64,000 nt of DNA, from NCBI RefSeq assembly GCF_012726195.1, contig NZ_JAASAF010000010.1, positions 124,001 to 188,000 on the forward strand, in the 5' to 3' direction. Shown here one piece after another: positions 28,030 through 36,503 of this stretch (position 1 is its first letter; each line of letters starts with the position of its first letter). The position numbers and the translations under genes are program-made. The stretch comes from Rhodococcus sp. HNM0563 (GTDB lineage Bacteria > Actinomycetota > Actinomycetes > Mycobacteriales > Mycobacteriaceae). The notes below the pieces were generated by a model. The model was not told the origin of the DNA and ran no database searches. It was given only the letters and a program-made list of their open reading frames with translations.

Positions 28030-31000
28030 TGAAATACTTGGCCTCCGGATGATGCAACACGAACGCATCCGTGGACTGCTCGGGATGCAACTGCAACTCC
28101 TCCGACAACTCCACCCCGATCCGCTCGGGCTCGAGCAACTCGACGAGTTTGATCCGATCCTCGAGATCCGGGCATGCCCCGTAACCGAACGCGAACCGCG
28201 CACCCCGATAGGCGAGCTTGAAGTACTCGGTCACCTCGTCCGGATCCTCATCGGCGGCGGTACCACCGCCCGAGAACGCAAGTTCCTGCCGGATACGCCG
28301 ATGCCAGTACTCGGCCAGGGCCTCGGTCAACTGCACACCGATGCCGTGCACCTCCAGATAGTCACGATACGAATTCGACGCAAACAGCTCGTTCGCGAAA
28401 TCCGCGATCGGCTGTCCCATCGTCACCAACTGGAACGGCCACACATCGACTTCACCAGAGGCGAGCGCATCCTGGCGTGACCGCACGAAATCGGCGATGC
28501 ACAGGAACCTCGACCGCTGCTGACGCGGGAACTTGAACCGGTACCGCTCCGGCGCATCCGGCCGCGGCTCCGTCAGGACCACCACATCGTCACCCTCGGA
28601 CACCGCGGGGAAGTACCCGTACACCACCGCAGCATGCTGCAGGATGCCCTCGGTCGAGAGTCGGTCCAACCAATACCGCAACCGCGGCCGGCCGTCCGAC
28701 TCCACCAGTTCCTCGTAGGTCGGACCGTCCCCGGCCCGCTGCCCACGCAGTCCCCACTGCCCCAGGAACAAGGCTCGCTCGTCCACGAGCGATGCATACT
28801 CGGCCAACGCGATGCCCTTGACCACTCGCGTACCCCAGAACGGCGGCGTAGGCACCGGCAGATCTGCCTGCACATCGCTGCGCTCGGGGATGACCACCGG
28901 AGTCTCCGACGCCTTACGCTTCTCCGCGATGCGCTTACTACGCTCGTGCCGCTCCTTGCGCTCAGCTGCCTTGCGCGCGGCCTCGAGCGCTTCCGGGCTG
29001 TTCGGGTCCGGTCCTTCACCACGCTTGATCGCCATGACGCGATCCATCAACGACAAACCCTCGAACGCATCGCGTGCGTACGAGACCTCACCGGCGTACA
29101 CGTCCGCGAGGTCGTTCTCCACATAACTACGCGTCAGAGCCGCACCACCGAGAAGTACCGGGAACTGCTCGGCAACACCCCGAGAGTTGAGTTCCTCCAG
29201 GTTCTCCTTCATCACCACCGTCGACTTCACCAGCAGACCGGACATTCCGATGACATCGGCACGCTTGTCGATCGCCGCGTCGAGGATCGTCGCGATCGGC
29301 TGCTTGATCCCGAGGTTGACCACCTCGTATCCGTTGTTCGACAGGATGATGTCGACGAGGTTCTTACCGATGTCGTGCACATCGCCCTTGACGGTCGCCA
29401 GCACGATCCGGCCCTTACCGTCGTCGCCCGTCGACTCCATGTGCGGCTCGAGATGTGCCACCGCGGCCTTCATCACCTCGGCGGACTGCAACACGAACGG
29501 CAGCTGCATCTGGCCCGACCCGAACAGTTCCCCGACCGTCTTCATCCCCGACAGCAGCGTGTCGTTGATGATGTCGAGCGGCGGTACCTCCTTCATCGCC
29601 TCGTCGAGATCGGCTTCGAGACCGTTGCGTTCACCGTCGACGATCCGCCGTTCCAGCCGCTCGAAGAGCGGCAATGCCGCAAGCTCCTGCGCGCGGGATT
29701 CCCGCGCTGACGCCGCCGAGACACCTTCGAACAATTCCATCAGCTTCTGCAAGGGGTCGTAACCCTCGCTGCGCCGGTCGTACACCAGGTCCAACGCGAC
29801 CTGCCGGTGCTCCTCGGGAATCCGCGCCATCGGCAGGATCTTCGACGCGTGCACAATTGCCGTATCGAGGCCGGCCTCCGTGCACTCGTTCAAGAACACC
29901 GAGTTGAGGACCTGCCGCGCCGCCGGATTCAAACCGAACGACACATTGGACACACCCAAGGTGAAGTGCACCCGCGGATGGCGACGATGCAGTTCGCGGA
30001 TCGCCTCGATGGTCTCGATCGCGTCGCGTCGCACCTCCTCCTGACCGGTGGAGATGGGGAACGTCAACGCATCGACGATGATGTCGTCCGGATCGAGTCC
30101 CCAATTCTGTGTCAGATCCGTGATCAGACGCTCAGCGATCCGCACCTTGTGCTCCGCGGTGCGGGCCTGTCCTTCCTCGTCGATCGTCAGCGCCACCACT
30201 GCCGCGCCGTGCTCGACGACATGCGTCATGATCCGCTCGAACCGAGATCCGGGGCCGACCCCATCCTCATAGTTCACAGAGTTCACCGCGCACCGGCCAC
30301 CGAGATGCTCGAGACCGGCCCGGATCACCTCGGGTTCGGTCGAGTCGATCATGATCGGCAACGTCGACGATGTCGCGAACCGTGACGCCAACTCCGACAT
30401 ATCGATCGCCCCGTCGCGACCCACATAGTCGACGTTGAGATCGAGCATGTGCGCCCCATCGCGGATCTGATCCTTTGCGATGTCGAGGCACTTCTCCCAG
30501 TCTGCGGAAAGCATCGCCTCACGGAAGGCCTTCGACCCGTTGGTGTTGGTGCGCTCACCGATCATCAGGATCGACGCGTCCTGCTCGAACGGCACCGCTG
30601 TGTACAGCGACGACACACCAGGCTCGTGCTCCGGTTCCCGCTTCGCCGGTCGAACTGCACGCACCGCCTCGGCGACCTGGCGAATGTGCTCCGGCGTAGT
30701 ACCGCAGCACCCGCCGACCAGCGTCAGCCCGAACTCGGACACGAACCCGGCGAGCGCCTCTGCGAGTTCACCGGGCTGCAGCGGGTACTCCGCACCGTTC
30801 TTGCCGAGCACGGGCAACCCAGCATTCGGCATCACCGACACGGGCACCCGGGCATGTTGAGACAGATACCGCAGGTGCTCACTCATCTCGGCAGGACCGG
30901 TGGCGCAGTTGAGCCCGATCATGTCGATACCGAGCGGCTCGAGCGCTGTGAGCGCGGCTCCGATCTCGGAACCGAGCAGCATCGTCCCCGTGGTCTCGAC

Positions 31001-31591
31001 CGTGACATGGGCAATGATCGGGATCCGACGGCCGGCCTGCTCCATCGCGCGGCGACTGCCGATGATCGCGGACTTCGCCTGCAACAAGTCCTGGCAGGTT
31101 TCCACGAGGATTGCGTCGGCACCACCGTCGAGCATTCCGAGCGCGGCTTCACTGTAGGCGTCGCGCAGTACAGCGAACGGCGCATGGCCGAGGGTGGGAA
31201 GTTTGGTGCCGGGCCCCATCGAACCGAGCACCATCCGAGGCACACCGTCGGCAGAGGGCCCCATCTCGTCCGCGACCTCACGCGCGAGCCGGGTACCGCG
31301 CTCGGCCAGGTCTCGAATGCGGTCGGAAATGTCGTAATCCGCGAGATTGGGCAGATTGCAGCCGAAGGTATTGGTGGAGACGATGTCAGCACCGGCTTCG
31401 AAGTACGCCCGGTGGATCCCCTTGATCACATCGGGACGAGTCTCGTTCAAGATCTCGTTGCACCCCTCCAGGCCGCGGAAGTCGTCGAGCGACAGATCCG
31501 CAGCCTGCAACATGGTGCCCATCGCCCCGTCTCCGATGACAACGCGCTGCTTCAACGCATCGAACAAGGCAGAGTTCAGTGGGGTGGACAT
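28022..31591 (-). CDS. metH: Cobalamin-dependent methionine synthase MetH
   Basis: 1189 residues, four modules. About 1-325: homocysteine domain with GDGAMGTMLQ and Zn ligands in GLNCATGP and GGCCGTTPEH. About 345-620: pterin-binding domain (IGERTNTNGSKAFRE, DLNVDYVGRDG). About 640-870: B12 domain with the lower-ligand motif DVHDIGKNL (His) and GMSGLLVKST. About 900-1189: SAM-dependent reactivation domain. Transfers methyl from methyl-tetrahydrofolate to homocysteine. The frame stays open 645 bases upstream across the PAC2 gene on the other strand, but the family start is the ATG at 31591. No cobalamin riboswitch fits in the 51-bp upstream gap. A -10-like TACTCT sits seven bases before the ATG. 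Confidence 0.97.
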   Translation of the reverse strand: MSTPLNSALFDALKQRVVIGDGAMGTMLQAADLSLDDFRGLEGCNEILNETRPDVIKGIHRAYFEAGADIVSTNTFGCNLPNLADYDISDRIRDLAERGTRLAREVADEMGPSADGVPRMVLGSMGPGTKLPTLGHAPFAVLRDAYSEAALGMLDGGADAILVETCQDLLQAKSAIIGSRRAMEQAGRRIPIIAHVTVETTGTMLLGSEIGAALTALEPLGIDMIGLNCATGPAEMSEHLRYLSQHARVPVSVMPNAGLPVLGKNGAEYPLQPGELAEALAGFVSEFGLTLVGGCCGTTPEHIRQVAEAVRAVRPAKREPEHEPGVSSLYTAVPFEQDASILMIGERTNTNGSKAFREAMLSADWEKCLDIAKDQIRDGAHMLDLNVDYVGRDGAIDMSELASRFATSSTLPIMIDSTEPEVIRAGLEHLGGRCAVNSVNYEDGVGPGSRFERIMTHVVEHGAAVVALTIDEEGQARTAEHKVRIAERLITDLTQNWGLDPDDIIVDALTFPISTGQEEVRRDAIETIEAIRELHRRHPRVHFTLGVSNVSFGLNPAARQVLNSVFLNECTEAGLDTAIVHASKILPMARIPEEHRQVALDLVYDRRSEGYDPLQKLMELFEGVSAASARESRAQELAALPLFERLERRIVDGERNGLEADLDEAMKEVPPLDIINDTLLSGMKTVGELFGSGQMQLPFVLQSAEVMKAAVAHLEPHMESTGDDGKGRIVLATVKGDVHDIGKNLVDIILSNNGYEVVNLGIKQPIATILDAAIDKRADVIGMSGLLVKSTVVMKENLEELNSRGVAEQFPVLLGGAALTRSYVENDLADVYAGEVSYARDAFEGLSLMDRVMAIKRGEGPDPNSPEALEAARKAAERKERHERSKRIAEKRKASETPVVIPERSDVQADLPVPTPPFWGTRVVKGIALAEYASLVDERALFLGQWGLRGQRAGDGPTYEELVESDGRPRLRYWLDRLSTEGILQHAAVVYGYFPAVSEGDDVVVLTEPRPDAPERYRFKFPRQQRSRFLCIADFVRSRQDALASGEVDVWPFQLVTMGQPIADFANELFASNSYRDYLEVHGIGVQLTEALAEYWHRRIRQELAFSGGGTAADEDPDEVTEYFKLAYRGARFAFGYGACPDLEDRIKLVELLEPERIGVELSEELQLHPEQSTDAFVLHHPEAKYFNV

Positions 31592-31642
31592 GGCAACCAG
31601 AGTAGTGGGCGCACAAACTGCGCTCCGCCGTAGGCTGGACGG
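31592..31642. promoter_or_regulatory. Divergent promoter pair metH / PAC2
   Basis: The 51-bp gap holds two -10-like hexamers: TACTCT on the minus strand (31599-31604), seven bases from the metH ATG, and TAGGCT on the plus strand (31631-31636), six bases from the PAC2 GTG. Neither gene has a ribosome site, so both transcripts are probably leaderless and share a tightly packed regulatory region. Confidence 0.45.
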
Positions 31643-32536
31643 GTGAGTGCAAGTGAGTATCCTGAGACCCCGGAGCAGGCCGTTCCCGAATTCCGCAACC
31701 CGGTGCTCGTCGCCGCGTTCGAAGGATGGAACGACGCAGGCGATGCTGCGACCGGGGTTGTCGAGCATCTCGAACTGATCTGGGACGCCGAGCCGTTTGC
31801 CGAGCTGGACTCCGAGGAGTATTACGACTACCAGGTCAACCGCCCCCAGGTGCGTCTCGTCGACGGCGTGACCCGACAGATCGAATGGCCCGCAACCCGC
31901 CTGTCCGCGTGCTCCCCGCCGGGCAGCGACCGCGACGTCGTGTTGCTGCGCGGCATCGAACCGAACATGCGCTGGCGCAGTTTCTGCGACGCGATCCTCG
32001 AACTCGTCGACGACCTGGGAATCCACACGGTGGTGGTGCTGGGTGCGCTCCTCGCAGACACCCCGCACACCCGCCCGGTACCGGTGACCGGCACGGCCTA
32101 CAGCGCAGACGCGGCCAAGCAGTTCAATCTCGAGAAGTCGCGGTACGAGGGACCGACAGGCATCAACGGAGTTCTGCAGGACGCCTGCGTTCGCGCAGGC
32201 ATCCCGGCCGTGTCCTTCTGGGCTGCTGTCCCCCACTACGTGTCGAATCCGCCCAATCCCAAAGCCACGGTCGCATTGCTGCGACGTCTCGAGGACGTCC
32301 TCGACGTCGAGGTCCCGCTCGGTGAGCTCCCCTCGCTCGCCGAAGAGTGGGAAGAGACGGTCACATCGATGACCGAGGACGACGAGGACATCGCCGACTA
32401 CGTCCGTAGCCTGGAGGAACGCGGTGACGCCGAGACCGACATCTCGGACGTGATTGCCAAGATCGACGGAGACGCCCTCGCGGCCGAATTCGAGCGATAC
32501 CTCAAACGGAGAGGCCCCGGCGGGTTCGCTCAGTGA
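31643..32536 (+). CDS. PAC2-family protein (proteasome assembly chaperone-like fold)
   Basis: 297 residues. PAC2/DUF75 family, related to archaeal and eukaryotic proteasome assembly chaperones; M. tuberculosis has an orthologue (Rv2125) in the same place beside metH. Seen: VLVAAFEGWNDAGDAATGVVEHL at the start, the strand-rich core VVLGALLADTPHTRPVPVTGTA, GPTGINGVLQDAC, and SFWAAVPHYVSNPPNPKATVALLRRLEDVL, followed by an acidic C-terminal helical tail (about 235-297). Bacterial members have no proven role in proteasome assembly, though every Pup-proteasome gene lies within 20 kb. GTG start, probably leaderless. The MFS gene start overlaps its stop by four bases. Confidence 0.9.
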   Translation: MSASEYPETPEQAVPEFRNPVLVAAFEGWNDAGDAATGVVEHLELIWDAEPFAELDSEEYYDYQVNRPQVRLVDGVTRQIEWPATRLSACSPPGSDRDVVLLRGIEPNMRWRSFCDAILELVDDLGIHTVVVLGALLADTPHTRPVPVTGTAYSADAAKQFNLEKSRYEGPTGINGVLQDACVRAGIPAVSFWAAVPHYVSNPPNPKATVALLRRLEDVLDVEVPLGELPSLAEEWEETVTSMTEDDEDIADYVRSLEERGDAETDISDVIAKIDGDALAAEFERYLKRRGPGGFAQ

Positions 32537-33675
32537 GCGGATATCGCGACTCGCTCCAGCGCGCAGCGCTGTACGTCGGCGGATTTCTCGGTCCGTTCGG
32601 TGGGGGCCTCGTCGTGTCGATGCTGCCCGAAATCGGAGAAGACACCGGGGTGTCTGCCGGAGTTGCCGCGACGACGGTCACCGCATACCTGGGCGTGTTC
32701 GCCGTGTTCATGTTGTTCTCCGGAACCCTCGGCTCGCGCTGGGGCCGACTTCGGACTGTCCGCACGGCCTACGTCGTGTACGCGTCGGTCTCGATTGCTG
32801 CGGCGCTCGCGCCGACATTCTCGCTGTTGATCGGTGCTCGCATGCTGCAGGGCGCGGGAAATGCCTTCACCACACCCCTGCTGCTCGCTGCCCTGGCTGC
32901 GATCACTCCACGCAAGTCCCTCGGACGTGCGCTCGGTTTGTTCGGTGCGATGCAGGCGGCCGGACAGACGACAGCGCCGCTCATCGGCGGGCTCGCTGCG
33001 GAGGTGAACTGGCGGTGGGCGTTCGTCGTGCTCGCAGTCGCTGCGGTCGCCCTCGCTGTGATCGGTCTCCCCGACCGCATGGATGAGACCGAGGAAGGTC
33101 CGGCTCGGCTTCGCGATGCTCTGCGTCCACGAGTGCTGCGAACCGGAGTTGTCGCGCTCCTCGGATTCGGCGCACTCGGCGGACTGGGGTTTCTCCTGGC
33201 GTTCCGTGTCGAAGACGACTTCGGCCTCTCCCCTGCAGGTCGAGGTGCGCTACTGACAGTGTTCGGCCTGGCGGGGATCCTCACAGCTCGTCCTGTGGGA
33301 ACACTCATCGACCGGATCGGCGCTTACCGCTCGGTGCTTATCGGTGCGGTCTCCGGCGCTGCCCTGCTTGTCGCGGCAGGGACGTTGGGAAGCATCGGCG
33401 TCATCGCGGCAGTGTGGTTCGCCGCCGGTATTGCCTCACAGTGCGTTCTGGTCGCCGCGAACGCTGCGGTCCTCGGCGACTCGGGAGGCAACCGCGGTGG
33501 CGCGGTTTCGGTGGTTCTGGCGTTTCGCTTCGGTGGCGCAGCCCTGGCACCCATTGCGCTGACCCCGCTGTACGCTACGCATCCCACAGCATCGTTCGTG
33601 GTTCCAGCGATGCTGCTCGCAGTGCTTGCGCCCCTGATGATGCCGGCCGACCCGGGGCCGGCCGAGGAACGCTGA
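32533..33675 (+). CDS. MFS transporter
   Basis: 380 residues with about 12 hydrophobic helices, the size of DHA1-type efflux permeases. Seen: FGGGLVVSMLPEIGEDTGVS in the first helix/loop, the A-like motif GSRWGRLRTVRT after helix 2, and ARMLQGAGNAFTTPLLLAALA, the usual motif-C region of drug/H+ antiporters. GTG start overlaps the PAC2 stop (GTGA), so it is co-translated with PAC2. Substrate unknown; export of a small hydrophobic compound is the family norm. Confidence 0.88.
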   Translation: MSGYRDSLQRAALYVGGFLGPFGGGLVVSMLPEIGEDTGVSAGVAATTVTAYLGVFAVFMLFSGTLGSRWGRLRTVRTAYVVYASVSIAAALAPTFSLLIGARMLQGAGNAFTTPLLLAALAAITPRKSLGRALGLFGAMQAAGQTTAPLIGGLAAEVNWRWAFVVLAVAAVALAVIGLPDRMDETEEGPARLRDALRPRVLRTGVVALLGFGALGGLGFLLAFRVEDDFGLSPAGRGALLTVFGLAGILTARPVGTLIDRIGAYRSVLIGAVSGAALLVAAGTLGSIGVIAAVWFAAGIASQCVLVAANAAVLGDSGGNRGGAVSVVLAFRFGGAALAPIALTPLYATHPTASFVVPAMLLAVLAPLMMPADPGPAEER

Positions 33676-33920
33676 GCGGCGGGGCCCCTTCTCTGTTGAT
33701 GGTGAGATTTGTGCGCAAGGAGGATTATTTCTGTTTATTTAGGTTTTCCGTATAGTTCGGAATATGTTCTGCTGACGACAGTCTGATCTTTGTGATCGAG
33801 CGATGGTTCCGCTGCCGACCCCCGTCGCCCTCATGCTTTGTCTTCGCCTATCCCGGATCCGGGAAGGTCACGAAGGCTGCCGGGGTCCACTCCCCTGGGA
33901 ACCCGGCAACCCCGGTGCCG
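33676..33920. other. Intergenic region with AT-rich tract and hairpins
   Basis: No gene seen in this 245-bp gap between convergent genes. 33715-33795 is AT-rich with a short dyad, TTCCG-7-CGGAA, at 33746-33762. 33850-33910 contains a CCCGGATCCGGG palindrome and a GCCGGGGT...ACCCGGC hairpin just past the ribH stop, a likely terminator on the minus strand. Confidence 0.4.
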
Positions 33921-34382
33921 CTACTGCCCCGTCGGCAGCGCGCGCAATGCCTTCACGGTCGCGTCGACAGCCCGCGCCGCCTCCGCCCCCTTGGTGACGA
34001 AGTGGCGCGTGAAATAGTCGACGTGCTCCGAGTGCTCGTGGAAATGGTGCGGGGTGAGCACGACCGAGAAGACCGGAACATCGGTGTCCAGTTGCACCCG
34101 CATCAGACCGTCGATCACGGCCGTCGCCACGAAATCGTGCCTGTAGATTCCGCCGTCGACGACCAGGCCGGCCGCCACGATCGCGTCGTACCGGCCGGAG
34201 CGTGCGAGACGCTGAGCATGCAGAGGGATCTCGAATGCACCCGGAACCTCGAAGAAATCCAGCGAGTCCTTCGCGTATCCCAGCTCGACGATCTCGTCGG
34301 TGAATCCGTCTCTTGCCTGGTCGACGATAGTGCGATGCCATGTGGCCTGGATGAATGCGATACGGCGCGCGGTGTCACTCAT
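33921..34382 (-). CDS. ribH: 6,7-dimethyl-8-ribityllumazine synthase, type II (RibH2-like)
   Basis: 153 residues. Condenses ribityl-aminouracil with dihydroxybutanone phosphate, the penultimate step of riboflavin synthesis. Pattern of the Brucella-type RibH2: IAFIQATWHRTIVDQARDGF, FEVPGAFEIPLHAQ, GLVVDGGIYRHDFVATAVIDGL (the active-site His is in the RHDFV segment, replacing the usual RHDHV-like loop), and VFSVVLTPHHFHEH. It stands alone, without ribA/B/C/D/E neighbours, so is probably a second, specialised copy. ATG at 34382; a longer frame overlaps the divergent promoter. No FMN riboswitch seen in the 116 bp upstream. Confidence 0.88.
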   Translation of the reverse strand: MSDTARRIAFIQATWHRTIVDQARDGFTDEIVELGYAKDSLDFFEVPGAFEIPLHAQRLARSGRYDAIVAAGLVVDGGIYRHDFVATAVIDGLMRVQLDTDVPVFSVVLTPHHFHEHSEHVDYFTRHFVTKGAEAARAVDATVKALRALPTGQ

Positions 34383-34498
34383 GTCGATGAAGTTAGCGCA
34401 TGTGCCTACCCCATCCTGCGGCTTGTGCCGATGTGATGTGGGTGACAGCACCGTAGATTTCGTTTAACCAGGTATTCCGTCTCGCACAGACTGTTAGT

Positions 34499-35581
34499 GT
34501 GACGGATGTGACGCAACAGGACTCCCCCGATACGCCCGCAGGTGCCGGGCCCAAGCCGGAACGGCCGATCGATATCTACCGCCGCGCGTCGATCTGCCTC
34601 GAGGCGTGCTTGCCCCTGGGGTGGACACTGACCAGCGACCGGCCCCGCTCCCCCGACGCGCCTCAACGATTGGTCGTCACCTCCCCCGAAGGCGAATCGG
34701 TGTCGTTCGCGATCGTCGCCGCCCGAGGGGTACTCAGCGGCGACATCGCGCGCATCACCGCCGAACTCTCCGACTCCGACCGCGGCTTCGTGTGCGCGCA
34801 CTACCTGTCCGATCCCGTGCGCCGCCAGCTCGATCAACACGGCATCTCCTACGCAGACGCCACCGGAAATCTCACTCTCGTGGCATCTCGGCCCGCTGTG
34901 TGGGTACGCAATCGCGGAGCCGACTCAGATCCGTGGAGGGGCCCGGGCCGGCCCTCGGGCGTGCTGACCGGAGAGCCGTCCGACCGGGTGGTTCGCGCCC
35001 TGGCGGACCACTCCGGCGAGATGACGGTGCCCGAACTCATCAAGCTCTCCGGCGCGTCCACCGGGGCCACCTACCGCGTGGTCGAGGTGCTTGTCGAGCG
35101 CGAGCTCATCCGGCGCATCCCCCGCGGCGGCATCACCGAAGTGCGATGGGAACAGATGCTGCGTGCCTGGGCGACAGATCGGAAGATGTGCGCAACCCGG
35201 CGCTTCGCCGCGCCGGACGGCCTCGAGATCGTCCGGAACCAACTCTCCGAGCGAATCGACGTCACCTACGCCCTCAGCGGTGTCGGCGCCACCGACTACG
35301 CCCAACCCGACGTGCTCGAGCTGTACGCAGATGATCCCGACGACTTCGCCGGCGCGTTGGGCTTACGTCCCGTGGACCGCGGTGGCGACGTGGTGATCGC
35401 GATTCCGTGGTCGTCTGTGGTGTTCGACCGCATGGATCGCTCGCGACCGCTGCGCGCAGTGGCGCCGTCGCACGTCTACGCAGACCTGCTGTCGGGACCG
35501 TTCCGCAACCTGGAAGCCGCCGAACACGTGCGTGCACACCTGACCTCGAACGAAGGGCATTGGCGTCGCCCCATTCACTGA
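34499..35581 (+). CDS. AbiEi-like winged-helix protein, no toxin partner seen
   Basis: 360 residues. The central segment QLDQHGISYADATGNLTL (about 110-127) resembles the G-I-x-Y-x-D-A-x-G-N motif of AbiEi-family antitoxins. A winged-helix unit follows (about 160-215: DRVVRALADHSGEMTVPELI, GASTGATYRVVEVLVERELI), with an arginine-rich RRIPRGG turn. The C-terminal half is conserved-looking but unrecognised. AbiEi proteins repress abiEi-abiEii operons and neutralise the AbiEii nucleotidyltransferase toxin. Here no AbiEii gene is adjacent: the next gene is otsB. It may be a domesticated regulator, perhaps of the divergent ribH or downstream trehalose genes. GTG start without a clear ribosome site. 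Recognition is by motif only. Confidence 0.6.
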   Translation: MTDVTQQDSPDTPAGAGPKPERPIDIYRRASICLEACLPLGWTLTSDRPRSPDAPQRLVVTSPEGESVSFAIVAARGVLSGDIARITAELSDSDRGFVCAHYLSDPVRRQLDQHGISYADATGNLTLVASRPAVWVRNRGADSDPWRGPGRPSGVLTGEPSDRVVRALADHSGEMTVPELIKLSGASTGATYRVVEVLVERELIRRIPRGGITEVRWEQMLRAWATDRKMCATRRFAAPDGLEIVRNQLSERIDVTYALSGVGATDYAQPDVLELYADDPDDFAGALGLRPVDRGGDVVIAIPWSSVVFDRMDRSRPLRAVAPSHVYADLLSGPFRNLEAAEHVRAHLTSNEGHWRRPIH

Positions 35582-35646
35582 CCCGCTCGCCGGGGGCCTG
35601 TACGGTTCGAAGTGCCAGCACACGTACAACAGGAGGTTCGGCCGAG

Positions 35647-36462
35647 ATGGAGTCCACGTCGGCGGTCGGGGACCTCCCCTCTGCCCTCGACCCTGCTGCG
35701 CTGGCAAGTCGATTGGGCGAACACAGGCCGGCGGTATTCCTCGACTACGACGGCGTGCTCACCCCCATCGTCGACAAGCCCGACGACGCAGTCCTGTCCG
35801 CCACGATGCGCACCACTGTCCGTGCACTGGCCGACCGCTGCCCCGTGTGCATCGTCACCGGTCGCGACCGCGCTGTCGTGCAGCAGTTGATGGGCATCGA
35901 CGATCTCACTGTCGCGGGAAGTCACGGCTTCGACATCTGGAAGCCCGGCCAGGGCGTGATCTCCCCCGACTCCCTCGGCGACTTCACCGAACTCGTCGCC
36001 GACACCACCGCCACACTGCGCGAAGAACTCGCCGACACCGACGGGGTGACCCTCGAACCGAAACGGGCCTCGGTGGCCGTGCACTACCGGAACGCAGGAG
36101 CGCAGGCGCGTCAGCATACTCACGATGTCGTCCACGCGTTGCTCGACGAGTCGCCCGGTCGACTCGAGTTGATTCCCGGGAAAATGGTGTATGAGCTACG
36201 GCCGGCAGTCGACTGGAACAAGGGCAAGGCCGTCCTGCATCTGATCGACGTCCTCGGCCTCGGCTCCCCCGACATCGTCCCGATCTATCTCGGCGACGAC
36301 ATCACGGACGAGGACGCGTTCGCTGCGATACGCGGCACGGGAATCGGGATTCTCGTGGGCAGCCCCGACGACCCGGAAATGAAGAATCGGGTCACCACAG
36401 CGGAGTTCGGCCTCGCGTCGGTGGACGACGTGGCACGCTTCCTATCCGAGCTGGGTAGATGA
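35647..36462 (+). CDS. otsB: Trehalose-6-phosphate phosphatase
   Basis: 271 residues. HAD-fold phosphatase finishing trehalose synthesis by the OtsA/OtsB path. Motif I is AVFLDYDGVLTPIV, motif II is IVTGRD, the substrate-cap region is VAGSHGFDIWKPGQG, and motif IV is IYLGDDITDEDAFAAI. It lacks the long N-terminal extension of mycobacterial OtsB2. AGGAGGT is well placed before the ATG at 35647; the frame is open to 35407 but that overlaps the previous gene. First gene of a three-gene sugar-phosphate unit, with GH65 41 bp downstream. Confidence 0.94.
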   Translation: MESTSAVGDLPSALDPAALASRLGEHRPAVFLDYDGVLTPIVDKPDDAVLSATMRTTVRALADRCPVCIVTGRDRAVVQQLMGIDDLTVAGSHGFDIWKPGQGVISPDSLGDFTELVADTTATLREELADTDGVTLEPKRASVAVHYRNAGAQARQHTHDVVHALLDESPGRLELIPGKMVYELRPAVDWNKGKAVLHLIDVLGLGSPDIVPIYLGDDITDEDAFAAIRGTGIGILVGSPDDPEMKNRVTTAEFGLASVDDVARFLSELGR

Positions 36463-36503
36463 CGACCATGTAGCCGAACGGTTCGGCCGCCAGGAGGTAC
36501 TCC

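Noticed and set aside
31592-31642. Cobalamin riboswitch for metH
   Set aside because: Only 51 bp separate metH from the divergent gene, too short for the about 200-base B12 riboswitch.
31592-32236. Upstream extension of the metH frame by 215 codons
   Set aside because: The extra frame is antisense to the PAC2 gene and has no resemblance to MetH; the family start is at 31591 with a promoter-like hexamer before it.
34383-34498. FMN riboswitch for ribH
   Set aside because: The 116-bp gap does not show the conserved RFN stems and also holds the divergent promoter.
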